Shown here: in pieces, positions 1 through 5,138 of the stretch | Numbering within the stretch: the stretch's first letter is position 1 | Layout: every line of letters begins with the position of its first letter | Origin: an uncultured Actinoplanes sp. | Lineage (GTDB): Bacteria; Actinomycetota; Actinomycetes; Mycobacteriales; Micromonosporaceae | NCBI GenBank assembly: GCA_934667465.1 | Contig: CAKUMG010000516.1 | Coordinates: 1 to 5,225, forward strand | Length of the DNA stretch: 5,225 bases | Direction of reading: 5' to 3' | Notes under the pieces: generated by a model | What the model saw: only the letters and a program-made list of their open reading frames with translations | The model's database searches: none | What the model was told of the DNA's origin: nothing | Position numbers and translations under genes: made by a program

Positions 1-695
1 TCCTGGCACTGTCCGTCACAGCGGGGGCGGTGCTGCTCCGCGGAGCCGGCGCCTCCGCTCCGAGCGGGGCAGTGCGGCGGTCCGGGGCGCCGGGCGGCGT
101 ACGGGAGCTGCCCTTCCTGCCCCTGGTGGCGATCGGCATGATCGCGGCGCTGGCGTTCGCGGTCGAGAACGCGCACCAGAGCTGGTCGGCCGTCTTCCTG
201 ACCGACGCCCTCGCGGCGGGCGCGGGCCTGAGCGCCGCCGCCCCCGCGGTCTTCGCGGCGGTCGCGAGCATCGCCCGCTTCTCGGTCGGCGACCTGGGCA
301 GCCGCCACCCGGCCGGCCTGCTGCTCGCGGGTGGCACCGCCGCGGTCCTCGGCACCGCCACGGTCGCCGCCGCCCAGCACCTCCCGGTCGCCCTCGCCGG
401 TCTCGCGCTCGCGGCGGCGGGCACCGCGGTCCTCTACCCGACGCTGATCGCCGCCGGCCTGGCCCACGTCCCCGGCGAGCAGCGCGGCCGGGCGACCTCA
501 CGGGTGGCGACCACGGCCTACCTGGGCTTCCTCGCCGGCCCGGTCTACGTGGGGTTCTTCGCCGACCACGGCACCCTGCGCACCGCCCTGATCGCGGTCG
601 CGGCCCTCGCCGTCCTGTTCACGCTGCTCACCACCCCGGTGACCCGCTATGCCGGCCGCAGGCTCGCCGGACTAGTCAACAGCCCAGGTTCCTAG
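1..695 (+). CDS. MFS transporter, C-terminal half (5' end outside window)
   Basis: Integral membrane transporter of the major facilitator superfamily type; substrate unknown. The frame is open from the first complete codon at base 3 to the TAG at 693-695, giving 230 visible residues. A GTG at 30 is in frame but is not a plausible start, because the hydrophobic stretch LALSVTAGAVLL runs straight through it and looks like the end of TM6. After a short basic linker come about six more hydrophobic helices, beginning near FLPLVAIGMIAALAFAV (TM7) and ending near LIAVAALAVLFTLL (TM12). The loop RFSVGDLGSRHP between the second and third of these resembles the G-x-x-x-D-R-x-G loop motif repeated in MFS proteins. 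The tail is basic (RYAGRRLAGL), as expected for a cytoplasmic C-terminus. It is separated by 90 bp from the next gene, so it may be its own unit. The MFS call rests on helix pattern and loop motif; other 12-helix carriers are less likely. Confidence 0.8.
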   Translation, partial: LALSVTAGAVLLRGAGASAPSGAVRRSGAPGGVRELPFLPLVAIGMIAALAFAVENAHQSWSAVFLTDALAAGAGLSAAAPAVFAAVASIARFSVGDLGSRHPAGLLLAGGTAAVLGTATVAAAQHLPVALAGLALAAAGTAVLYPTLIAAGLAHVPGEQRGRATSRVATTAYLGFLAGPVYVGFFADHGTLRTALIAVAALAVLFTLLTTPVTRYAGRRLAGLVNSPGS

Positions 696-772
696 GATGC
701 GGTAGACGAAGCGGGGTTTTCCTCAAGAACGGGCCGCGCGGTTGCGATAGGTCAGCCGAGCGGACAACCCCC

Positions 773-777
773 GGAGG
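773..777 (+). promoter_or_regulatory. Ribosome binding site for the EEP-family gene
   Basis: GGAGG lies 8 nt upstream of the ATG at 786 and supports that start. No convincing -10/-35 pair was found in the 90-bp gap 696-785, although the promoter of the three-gene unit would be expected there or further upstream. Confidence 0.75.
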
Positions 778-785
778 CACCCCCG

Positions 786-1523
786 ATGACCCTGAGCCTG
801 GCCAGCCTGAACCTGCACGCCGGTCTCGACGCCACCGGGCGCCCGTATGCGGTGGCGGACGCGATCGCCGGCCTCGGGGCCGACGTCGTGGTCGTGCAGG
901 AGAACTGGCGGCCCGACGGGCAGCGCAGCCTCGCGGAGCAGGCCGCCGCCCGGTGCGGCTATGCGGCGTACGCGGAAATCGATGTGATCAAAGGCCGGAC
1001 CCGCACCCAGCTCGGCGTGGCCGCGGACCCCGCCGACGGGGAGACCGGGGCGTGGGGCCTGGCGATCATGAGCCGCCTGCCCTGGCGTGCGCTCGCGACG
1101 CTGCCGCTCGGTGCGGCGCCCGGGGACGTGGTGGGGGAACGCCGGGCGCTGCTCGCCGAGATCCCGACCGACGACGGTGTCCTGCGCGTCGCCGGCGTGC
1201 ACCTGACCCACCGGCTCGTCCACGGCCCGGCCCAGCTGCGCCGCCTCCTGGCGGGGCTGGCCCGGTCGCCGCTCCCCACGGTCGTCGCGGGCGACTTCAA
1301 CATGTGCCGCCCTGCGATCCACCTCGCCCGGCCCTACCGCACCACGGCCCGGGGGCGTACGTGGCCCGCCGCCCGCCCCGTCGCCCAGATCGACCACATC
1401 CTCGCCGGCCCCGGCGTCACCGCCCGGGACGCCGCCCCGGCCCCGGCCGTCGGCTCCGACCACCTCCCCGTGCGCGCGACCCTGACCCTGACCGTGAAGA
1501 CGGCGCCCGTCATGTCCCACTAG
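786..1523 (+). CDS. Endonuclease/exonuclease/phosphatase (EEP) family metal-dependent hydrolase
   Basis: A 245-aa protein of the fold shared by exonuclease III, DNase I, sphingomyelinases and inositol phosphatases, which hydrolyse phosphodiester or phosphomonoester bonds using Mg2+. The full motif series is visible in order: SLNLHAG with N9; VVVVQE with metal-ligand E39; GLAIMSRLPW at 91-100; AGVHLTHR with H139; VVAGDFN with D170 and N172; QIDHIL at 201-206; and SDHLPV with D225 and H226. All expected catalytic positions are therefore intact. There is no signal peptide or membrane segment, so it should act in the cytoplasm. The length fits a minimal single-domain EEP enzyme. Whether the substrate is nucleic acid, a phosphoinositide-like molecule or a small phosphodiester cannot be read from these motifs. 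The ATG has a good Shine-Dalgarno sequence. It is the first gene of a tight unit, with the next start 9 bp after its stop. Confidence 0.9.
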   Translation: MTLSLASLNLHAGLDATGRPYAVADAIAGLGADVVVVQENWRPDGQRSLAEQAAARCGYAAYAEIDVIKGRTRTQLGVAADPADGETGAWGLAIMSRLPWRALATLPLGAAPGDVVGERRALLAEIPTDDGVLRVAGVHLTHRLVHGPAQLRRLLAGLARSPLPTVVAGDFNMCRPAIHLARPYRTTARGRTWPAARPVAQIDHILAGPGVTARDAAPAPAVGSDHLPVRATLTLTVKTAPVMSH

Positions 1524-1525
1524 GA
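1522..1525 (+). promoter_or_regulatory. Ribosome binding site overlapping the upstream stop codon
   Basis: AGGA overlaps the TAG stop (1521-1523) of the EEP gene and sits 7 nt before the ATG at 1533. This arrangement suggests that translation of the SRPBCC gene is coupled to termination on the EEP gene. Confidence 0.6.
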
Positions 1526-1532
1526 TCGCGTC

Positions 1533-1994
1533 ATGGGCAGGACGGACACGGCTTCCCGGGTGATCGCGGCCCCGCTCGACAGCGTCTACGCGGCACTGGT
1601 CGACCCCGCGGCGCTGACGGCGTGGTTGCCGCCCGCGGGCATGAGCGGCCGGTTCGAGCGCTACGACGCGCGGCCGGGCGGGTCCTACCGGCTCGTGCTG
1701 ACCTACGCCGACGCCTCGGCCGCGCCGGGCAAGACGACCGCGGACTCCGATGTGGTCGAGGCCCGCTTCGTCGACGTCGTGCCCGGCTCGCGGGTGGTGC
1801 AGGCCGTCGACTTCGTCTCCGACGACCCGGCCCAGGCCGGCACCATGACGATGACCTGGGAGGTCACGGCGGTGGCGGGCGGCACCCGCGTGGAGTTCCG
1901 CGCCGAGGACGTCCCGGTGGGCATCTCCGCCGAGGACCACGCGGACGGGATGAACTCCTCGCTGGACAACCTCGCCCGGCACCTCGAGACGTGA
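1533..1994 (+). CDS. SRPBCC (AHSA1/START-like) domain protein
   Basis: A 153-aa single-domain protein of the SRPBCC superfamily, in the branch usually annotated as activator of Hsp90 ATPase 1 (AHSA1) homologues. Recognisable features are the N-terminal strand and helix RVIAAPLDSVYAALVDP (9-25), the WLPPAGM turn (31-37), RPGGSYR (47-53) following the second strand, GKT at 66-68, the VVEARFVDVVPGSRVV strand pair (74-89), GTMTMTWEV (103-111) and GGTRVEF (116-122). A final amphipathic helix, GMNSSLDNLARHL (139-151), would close the ligand cavity. These proteins bind hydrophobic ligands in a deep pocket; most bacterial members of this branch have no assigned ligand, and a real Hsp90 role is not implied. 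No signal peptide is seen. Its TGA overlaps the GTG of the next gene, so the two products are probably made together. Confidence 0.9.
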   Translation: MGRTDTASRVIAAPLDSVYAALVDPAALTAWLPPAGMSGRFERYDARPGGSYRLVLTYADASAAPGKTTADSDVVEARFVDVVPGSRVVQAVDFVSDDPAQAGTMTMTWEVTAVAGGTRVEFRAEDVPVGISAEDHADGMNSSLDNLARHLET

Positions 1995-2917
1995 TCGCCG
2001 ATGCAGCGCAGTGGTCACGTCTCGATGCCGACGCCGCCGGGGAGGTGGCGCAGGCGATCGCCGGGCGGTCCGGTGCCACGCTTGTGGAGGTGCGGCAGCA
2101 CGAGTACGCCGGACGGCGCGGGCCGGTAGCCGTCTTCGTGGCCGGCGGCGAGCGGTTCGCGTTCGTCCCGGGCGGCGAGGTGACGGCCGGGTTCGACGCG
2201 GACCGTTTCGAACCGGCGGTGGAGCAGGAGGCGAGCTTCGCCGAGGACGCCGCCGAGTACGGCATCACGGCGACTCTCCGGCAGTTCACCGGCTCGGTCA
2301 CCTCGCCCCCGAGGACCGTCGTGGTGCCGCCGTTGCTGGTGGCCGTCGACGCGGCCGAGGCCGGTGTCGTCGCGGTACCGCCCGATCATCCGGACATCGT
2401 GCGGCGCGTCGACCGGCTCCGGCAGCGGTCCCGGCCGGCGGGGGACCCCGCGCCGGGGCAGGCCGAGTGGTCGGACGCCGCCCGGGTGAGCCTGCGGCCC
2501 GACTGGACCGTCGAGGCCGCCTGGCTGCTGGACCGCCCCTCCTACGACGACGAGGTCGCCCGGCTGGCCGGGCTGGGGCAGCGACTGCTGACCCCGGACG
2601 AATGGGAACATGCGTGCGGCGCCGGCGCTGTCACCCTGTTCCGATGGGGGGACAGCAACCCCGGGAGCGACCCGTGGACGATGGACGCCGGTCCGCACCG
2701 CGAGCCCAACCTGTTCGGTCTCCGGATCGGTCAGGACCCGTACTGTGAGGAACGCACCGCCGTCCGCGACGTCGTGTGCGGCGGTGACGGGGGGAGCGCC
2801 GTGTGCGGTGGGGCCGGCAGCTTCTTGTCCTGGCTGACGATCGCCACCGCCTACCGCGACCCTGAGGGCGTCGCCGGAGAATCCATGTGGATCCGGGCGG
2901 CGATCCCCCTGGTGTAG
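1991..2917 (+). CDS. FGE-sulfatase/SUMF1-fold-like protein, catalytic cysteines not conserved
   Basis: A 308-aa cytoplasmic protein that I place, with moderate confidence, among degenerate relatives of the formylglycine-generating enzyme (FGE-sulfatase) fold. FGE-like signatures in order are FAFVPGGEVTAGFD (56-69), PPLLVAVDAAEAG (113-125) where FGE proteins have their partner-strand and 'EVT' segment, RLLTPDEWEHACGAG (198-212) matching the R-L-P-T-E-x-E-W-E-x-A signature, RWGD (218-221), NLFGL (240-244) in place of N-x-x-G-L, and CGG (263-265) where FGE has RGGS. Active FGE carries two cysteines five residues apart after that GG; here the cysteines are C209, C252, C263 and C272, and no pair has that spacing. 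Binding or a different chemistry is therefore more likely than formylglycine formation. The GTG at 1991 overlaps the preceding TGA (GTGA) and lacks a clear Shine-Dalgarno sequence, which points to translational coupling. The frame is also open upstream over the SRPBCC and EEP genes, but only as a shadow. Confidence 0.7.
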   Translation: MIADAAQWSRLDADAAGEVAQAIAGRSGATLVEVRQHEYAGRRGPVAVFVAGGERFAFVPGGEVTAGFDADRFEPAVEQEASFAEDAAEYGITATLRQFTGSVTSPPRTVVVPPLLVAVDAAEAGVVAVPPDHPDIVRRVDRLRQRSRPAGDPAPGQAEWSDAARVSLRPDWTVEAAWLLDRPSYDDEVARLAGLGQRLLTPDEWEHACGAGAVTLFRWGDSNPGSDPWTMDAGPHREPNLFGLRIGQDPYCEERTAVRDVVCGGDGGSAVCGGAGSFLSWLTIATAYRDPEGVAGESMWIRAAIPLV

Positions 2918-2931
2918 TCGGCGGCTTCGAT

Positions 2932-2952
2932 GCGGTGTGGCGTTACACCCGC
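2932..2952 (+). terminator. Possible hairpin terminator after the three-gene unit
   Basis: GGTGT (2934-2938) pairs with ACACC (2945-2949) around a 6-nt loop. The stem extends by two G-C pairs (2932-2933 with 2951-2952) across a single bulged C at 2950. It begins 14 nt after the TAG of the FGE-like gene. There is no T-run, which is common for actinobacterial terminators. It could instead be an operator or chance pairing. Confidence 0.4.
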
Positions 2953-2993
2953 CCCGTCGCACGGTCCGGTAGCTTCTCGTCGCACCCCGCCGG

Positions 2994-2999
2994 TATCTT
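2994..2999 (+). promoter_or_regulatory. Possible -10 element for the SUKH-like gene
   Basis: TATCTT fits the TAnnnT pattern of actinobacterial housekeeping -10 boxes and would start transcription near 3006, leaving a short leader that contains the GGGGGA ribosome site. No acceptable -35 hexamer is seen at 16-19 bp spacing, so this is weak. Confidence 0.3.
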
Positions 3000-3017
3000 G
3001 CTGCCGAGGTCGTAGAC

Positions 3018-3023
3018 GGGGGA
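3018..3023 (+). promoter_or_regulatory. Ribosome binding site that selects the ATG at 3028
   Basis: GGGGGA lies just upstream of two ATGs five bases apart (3023 and 3028). The first overlaps the purine run and opens a different frame. The second is spaced 4-5 nt from the run and begins the frame with the recognisable protein. Confidence 0.55.
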
Positions 3024-3027
3024 TGAC

Positions 3028-3681
3028 ATGCCGGCACAGGAAACGCCTTACCGTGCCTACTGGTGGCCGTTCGGCCTGGAGGCGGCGGGAGTGTTCGACG
3101 GTGCCGTGGAGGGCCCGGTCTTCCCGCCGATCCCGCGCGAGCTGACCGGCGACCTGGCCTGGCTCGCCGGTCGGCCGACGCCCGGGGAGTGGAGCATCGG
3201 CACGGAACCGGTCGCCGAACTCCCCGCGCTGGAGGCGGCCTGCGCACGGCTCGGCCTGACCCTGCCGGCGGTGTTCACCGACTTCCTGCGCTCACCGCTG
3301 CTGCAGAGCAAGATCCGCTCGGGCGCGGGCTCCTTCGTCGACGTCGGCGAGGCGCCGGTGCGGGCGCCCGGCGCGCCGGGCCACCTGATCCGGTTCCTCG
3401 CCGACCAGCAGGGCTGCGCCTACTGGTACCTCCACGTCACCGCGGAAAGCCACGCGGTGGTCCTCGCCGAGGACCTTTACGACGATCCCGAGGACGGCGG
3501 AGACGCGGACGACGACAACGACGACGGTGTGGACATCGAGCTCTGCGGGGAGTCGTTCGAGGCCTTCCTGTACCGCCTCTGGCTGGAGAACGAGATCTGG
3601 TTCGCGGCCGAGGAGGGCGACCCGATGCCGGACGACGCCGAGGAGTACATCCGCCGCTACCGGGCCACCGCCGACCGCTGA
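3028..3681 (+). CDS. SMI1/KNR4 (SUKH)-like protein
   Basis: A 217-aa acidic cytoplasmic protein. The central part resembles the SUKH/SMI1-KNR4 superfamily. ELPALEAACARLGLTLPAVFTDFL (from residue 64) has the helix followed by the 'LP-x-x-[YF]-x-x-F-L' motif that opens the domain. IRFLADQQGCAYWYLHV (121-137) fits the following aromatic strand pair, AVVL (143-146) the next strand, and ESFEAFLYRLWLENEIW (from 175) the closing helix with the typical S-F-x-x-F-L. Between the last strand and that helix, residues 152-171 form a strongly acidic loop with 10 Asp and 2 Glu. Known bacterial members include immunity proteins against polymorphic toxins, but many are stand-alone proteins of unknown role. 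No toxin gene is adjacent here, so immunity is only a possibility. The N-terminal ~55 residues (RAYWWPFGLE and on) are not recognised. It is convergent with the lipoprotein gene, 9 bp away. Confidence 0.7.
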   Translation: MPAQETPYRAYWWPFGLEAAGVFDGAVEGPVFPPIPRELTGDLAWLAGRPTPGEWSIGTEPVAELPALEAACARLGLTLPAVFTDFLRSPLLQSKIRSGAGSFVDVGEAPVRAPGAPGHLIRFLADQQGCAYWYLHVTAESHAVVLAEDLYDDPEDGGDADDDNDDGVDIELCGESFEAFLYRLWLENEIWFAAEEGDPMPDDAEEYIRRYRATADR

Positions 3682-3700
3682 CCCGGCCGATCAGCAGTCG
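3672..3700. terminator. Inverted repeat spanning two facing stop codons (possible bidirectional terminator)
   Basis: CGAC-c-GCTGA (3672-3681) pairs with TCAGC-a-GTCG (3691-3700). That gives nine base pairs with one mismatch (3676/3696) around a 9-nt loop, cccggccga. The arms contain the TGA of the SUKH-like gene (3679-3681) and the TGA of the minus-strand lipoprotein gene (3691-3693). No T-run is present on either side. Its symmetric position between convergent genes suggests a shared terminator, although part of the symmetry comes from the two stop codons themselves. Confidence 0.45.
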
Positions 3701-4569
3701 TCCTGATGCCAGTCCCCACCCTCGCGGCTCCACGGCTCGGCATCCTGGTTGATCGCCTTGACCGAATACGTATAGGTGACCCGGGCGAGGTCGCCGGAGA
3801 CCTTCTCGGCGTACGACTCGAACGGCAGGGCGCTGCCGTACATCTGCTTCGCCGCGTCGACGATCGCGGTGAACTCCGTCAGCGACCTCCGCTTGCGGCA
3901 CCGCTCGGACAACAGGTCGTACGCCGTCTTCGCGTCACCGGTGAGGAAGGCATCGCTGTAGGCCTGCACGGCGGACTTCAACCCGTCCGCGCCGGAGGAA
4001 GCCGCCGTGACCGGTGCCGGCCCGGCCACGGACAGCCCTGCCACCGCCGTCTCCAGCTTCTTCGCCAGCGAGGGCTTCACCTTGCCGCTGACCCGGACGA
4101 GCCCGGTCCCGTCGCCGGTGCGGTAGTGCCACTCGGTGCCGAGGATCGGGCTCGCCTCCTGGAGGCCCTTGATGTAGTCGCTGCGCCGCTGCGCGAGGCT
4201 CGCCTCGTCGAACACCTCGACGACCAGGCCCCGGTCCACCGAGAACTTCCCGCCCTCCTCGTCGCCGCCGGGCAGGTCGGCCGAGGCGCGCGAGGTGTAG
4301 CCGCCGGGCCGGCCGAGAAGGTCGTTGGGGTCGTCGTCCTCGGTCTGCGCGACGCCGTCGGTGAGCCCCAGGTCCGCCGCCTGCAACCGCTCGACGATCG
4401 CCGCGGCGGTGAGCGGCTCCTCGACGCCGGTGGGCGCCGCCGACGGCTCCGCGCCCTGCTGCGTCACCGGCGCGGCCGACGCCGCCGGCGCAGGCGCCGG
4501 ATCGCCGCCACAGCCGACGGTGGAAGCGAGGAGGGTCGCCGAAACGACAACGAGAACGGTTTTGCGCAT
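3691..4569 (-). CDS. Secreted lipoprotein with two actinobacterial extracellular modules
   Basis: A 292-aa exported lipoprotein of unknown function. The N-terminus is a lipoprotein signal: MRK, a hydrophobic core at 5-16, then STVGC with the lipidated Cys at 20. The lipobox is slightly atypical, with Thr at -3. An Ala/Pro/Ser-rich tether follows (21-50). Module 1 (about 52-180) contains NDLLGRPGGYTSR (82-94), VVEVFDEASLAQRRSDYI (116-133) and VRVSGKVKPSLAKKLETAV (158-176). I recognise this DPN-LLGRP-GGYTS type module from many actinobacterial surface proteins without an assigned role. Module 2 (about 195-292), with LKSAVQAYSDAFLTGDAKTA, LLSERC and YGSALP, looks like the NTF2-like domains common in mycobacterial and streptomycete lipoproteins. 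C224 and the terminal C292 could form a disulfide. The ATG has no Shine-Dalgarno sequence but a -10 box exactly placed for leaderless transcription. Confidence 0.85.
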   Translation of the reverse strand: MRKTVLVVVSATLLASTVGCGGDPAPAPAASAAPVTQQGAEPSAAPTGVEEPLTAAAIVERLQAADLGLTDGVAQTEDDDPNDLLGRPGGYTSRASADLPGGDEEGGKFSVDRGLVVEVFDEASLAQRRSDYIKGLQEASPILGTEWHYRTGDGTGLVRVSGKVKPSLAKKLETAVAGLSVAGPAPVTAASSGADGLKSAVQAYSDAFLTGDAKTAYDLLSERCRKRRSLTEFTAIVDAAKQMYGSALPFESYAEKVSGDLARVTYTYSVKAINQDAEPWSREGGDWHQDDC

Positions 4570-4575
4570 CCCGGC

Positions 4576-4581
4576 AGAGTA
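4576..4581 (-). promoter_or_regulatory. -10 element of a probable leaderless promoter for the lipoprotein gene
   Basis: On the minus strand TACTCT (TAnnnT) is followed by the six bases gccggg and then the ATG at 4569. A transcript starting 7 nt after the -10 box would begin at the A of the start codon. The absence of a Shine-Dalgarno sequence fits this. No strong -35 hexamer is visible upstream. Confidence 0.5.
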
Positions 4582-4600
4582 GCGATCAGGGCCGCTGCCG

Positions 4601-4633
4601 ATCGCCCGAGCGGTGATCGGCCGCTAGGGCGAT
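4601..4633 (-). terminator. Hairpin terminator candidate after the glycosyltransferase gene
   Basis: ATCGCCC (4601-4607) pairs with GGGCGAT (4627-4633), and AGCGG (4609-4613) pairs with CCGCT (4621-4625). The two stems are separated by one mismatch (4608/4626) and enclose the 7-nt loop tgatcgg. The 12 paired bases are mostly G-C. It starts 40 nt beyond the stop of the minus-strand glycosyltransferase gene and ends upstream of the lipoprotein -10 box, where a terminator insulating the two genes is expected. No T-run follows, as is usual in high-GC actinobacteria. Confidence 0.6.
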
Positions 4634-4673
4634 GTCCATCAAGGCACAAAGCGCACGGATGGTGCGCCGGTCT

Positions 4674-5117
4674 TCAGTCGCCGTAGACCTCGTTCTCGAT
4701 GGTGCGGACGGTGGTGCGCTGGGCGTCGTCCCAGGGCCGCGGGTCGATGCCGGCCGACACCTCGTGCGGCGCCGGGCGGTCGCCGTCGACGACGGCGGTG
4801 AGGGCGTCGGCGAGCGCGCCCGGGGTCTGCGCCGCCCAGCGGACGTGCGGGTGGTCGAGCCCGCCGCGGGCGTAGGGGTTGTCGCCGACGACGGGGATGA
4901 CGCCGCAGGCGAGGAGTTCGTCGGGGACCAGGGAGACGTTGGTGAAGGACAGGGCCAGCCCGGCCGTGCAGGTGTTGTAGAGGGCGGCGAGCGCGGCCGG
5001 GGTCATGCCGCCGTGGTTGGTGGCGGGGAACGGGACCTGCACGGTCGGGTCGCCGAAGAGGTGGAGGGGCGTGTCCGGGCGACGGCGGTGGAACTCGCGC
5101 AGGGCGAGCAGGCCGTG
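4674..5117 (-). CDS. Glycosyltransferase, WsaF-like C-terminal domain (5' part missing)
   Basis: About 147 C-terminal residues of a nucleotide-sugar glycosyltransferase resembling the rhamnosyltransferase WsaF C-terminal (GT-B fold) domain. Recognisable pieces are LLALREFHRRRPD and LHLFGD near the top of the fragment, VPFPATNHGGMTP, LAALYNTCTAGLALS, and the donor-site segment TNVSLVPDELLACGVIPVV (starting at base 4943 and running downward). In this family that segment carries the acidic residue and the Gly/Pro turn that hold the nucleotide sugar. The fragment ends with ALADALTAVV, a short tail and the TGA at 4676-4674. A GTG at 5042 is in frame but is not the start, because family-like sequence continues upstream of it. 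From about 5112-5138 on, the family resemblance stops and the DNA changes composition, so the N-terminal part is replaced, not merely cut by the window edge. Role: transfer of a sugar, probably to a cell-envelope glycan or polysaccharide; acceptor unknown. Confidence 0.8.
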   Translation of the reverse strand, partial: HGLLALREFHRRRPDTPLHLFGDPTVQVPFPATNHGGMTPAALAALYNTCTAGLALSFTNVSLVPDELLACGVIPVVGDNPYARGGLDHPHVRWAAQTPGALADALTAVVDGDRPAPHEVSAGIDPRPWDDAQRTTVRTIENEVYGD

Positions 5118-5138
5118 GGCGTCGCCGATCTCGTGACG
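5112..5138. other. Probable chimeric junction between actinobacterial DNA and unrelated DNA
   Basis: Left of this interval the minus strand reads as a glycosyltransferase at about 73% G+C. Right of it the plus strand reads as an EF-G-like fragment, at about 52% G+C for 5136-5225 (47 of 90 bases). The two coding signals lie on opposite strands and meet inside both domains, which a functional genome would not do. The exact breakpoint cannot be fixed because the bridging bases fit either side. Confidence 0.65.

Noticed and set aside
30..32. GTG as the start of the transporter gene
   Set aside because: The frame is open to the window edge and the GTG lies inside a hydrophobic helix; only half the usual 12 helices would remain.
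690..697. 8-bp palindrome TCCTAGGA over the transporter stop codon
   Set aside because: Too short, no stem-loop and no second copy; likely chance.
953..1990. Upstream in-frame extension of the FGE-like reading frame, which would make a 654-aa protein
   Set aside because: It runs antisynchronously over the EEP and SRPBCC genes, whose frames carry clear conserved motifs. Its translation is Arg/Pro/Ala-rich low-complexity typical of the wrong frame in high-GC DNA.
723..2018. Long minus-strand open frame opposite the EEP and SRPBCC genes
   Set aside because: The translation is His/Arg/Gly-rich without domain motifs, and it mirrors the codon bias of the plus-strand genes; a shadow frame.
1991..2917. 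Assignment of the third gene as an active formylglycine-generating enzyme or EgtB
   Set aside because: The catalytic cysteine spacing of FGE is absent, and no EgtB-type iron-binding histidine motif was seen.
2015..3247. Long minus-strand open frame opposite the FGE-like gene and the start of the SUKH-like gene
   Set aside because: It crosses the intergenic region and two plus-strand genes, is Arg/Pro-rich and shows no family motif.
3706..4686. Plus-strand open frame of 326 codons opposite the lipoprotein gene
   Set aside because: The minus strand has a signal peptide, lipobox and recognisable modules; the plus translation is Arg/Leu/Ala-rich with no motif.
5040..5042. GTG as the start of a short 122-aa glycosyltransferase protein
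   Set aside because: Family-like sequence (REFHRRRPD, LHLFGD) continues upstream in the same frame, so the true start is beyond the junction.
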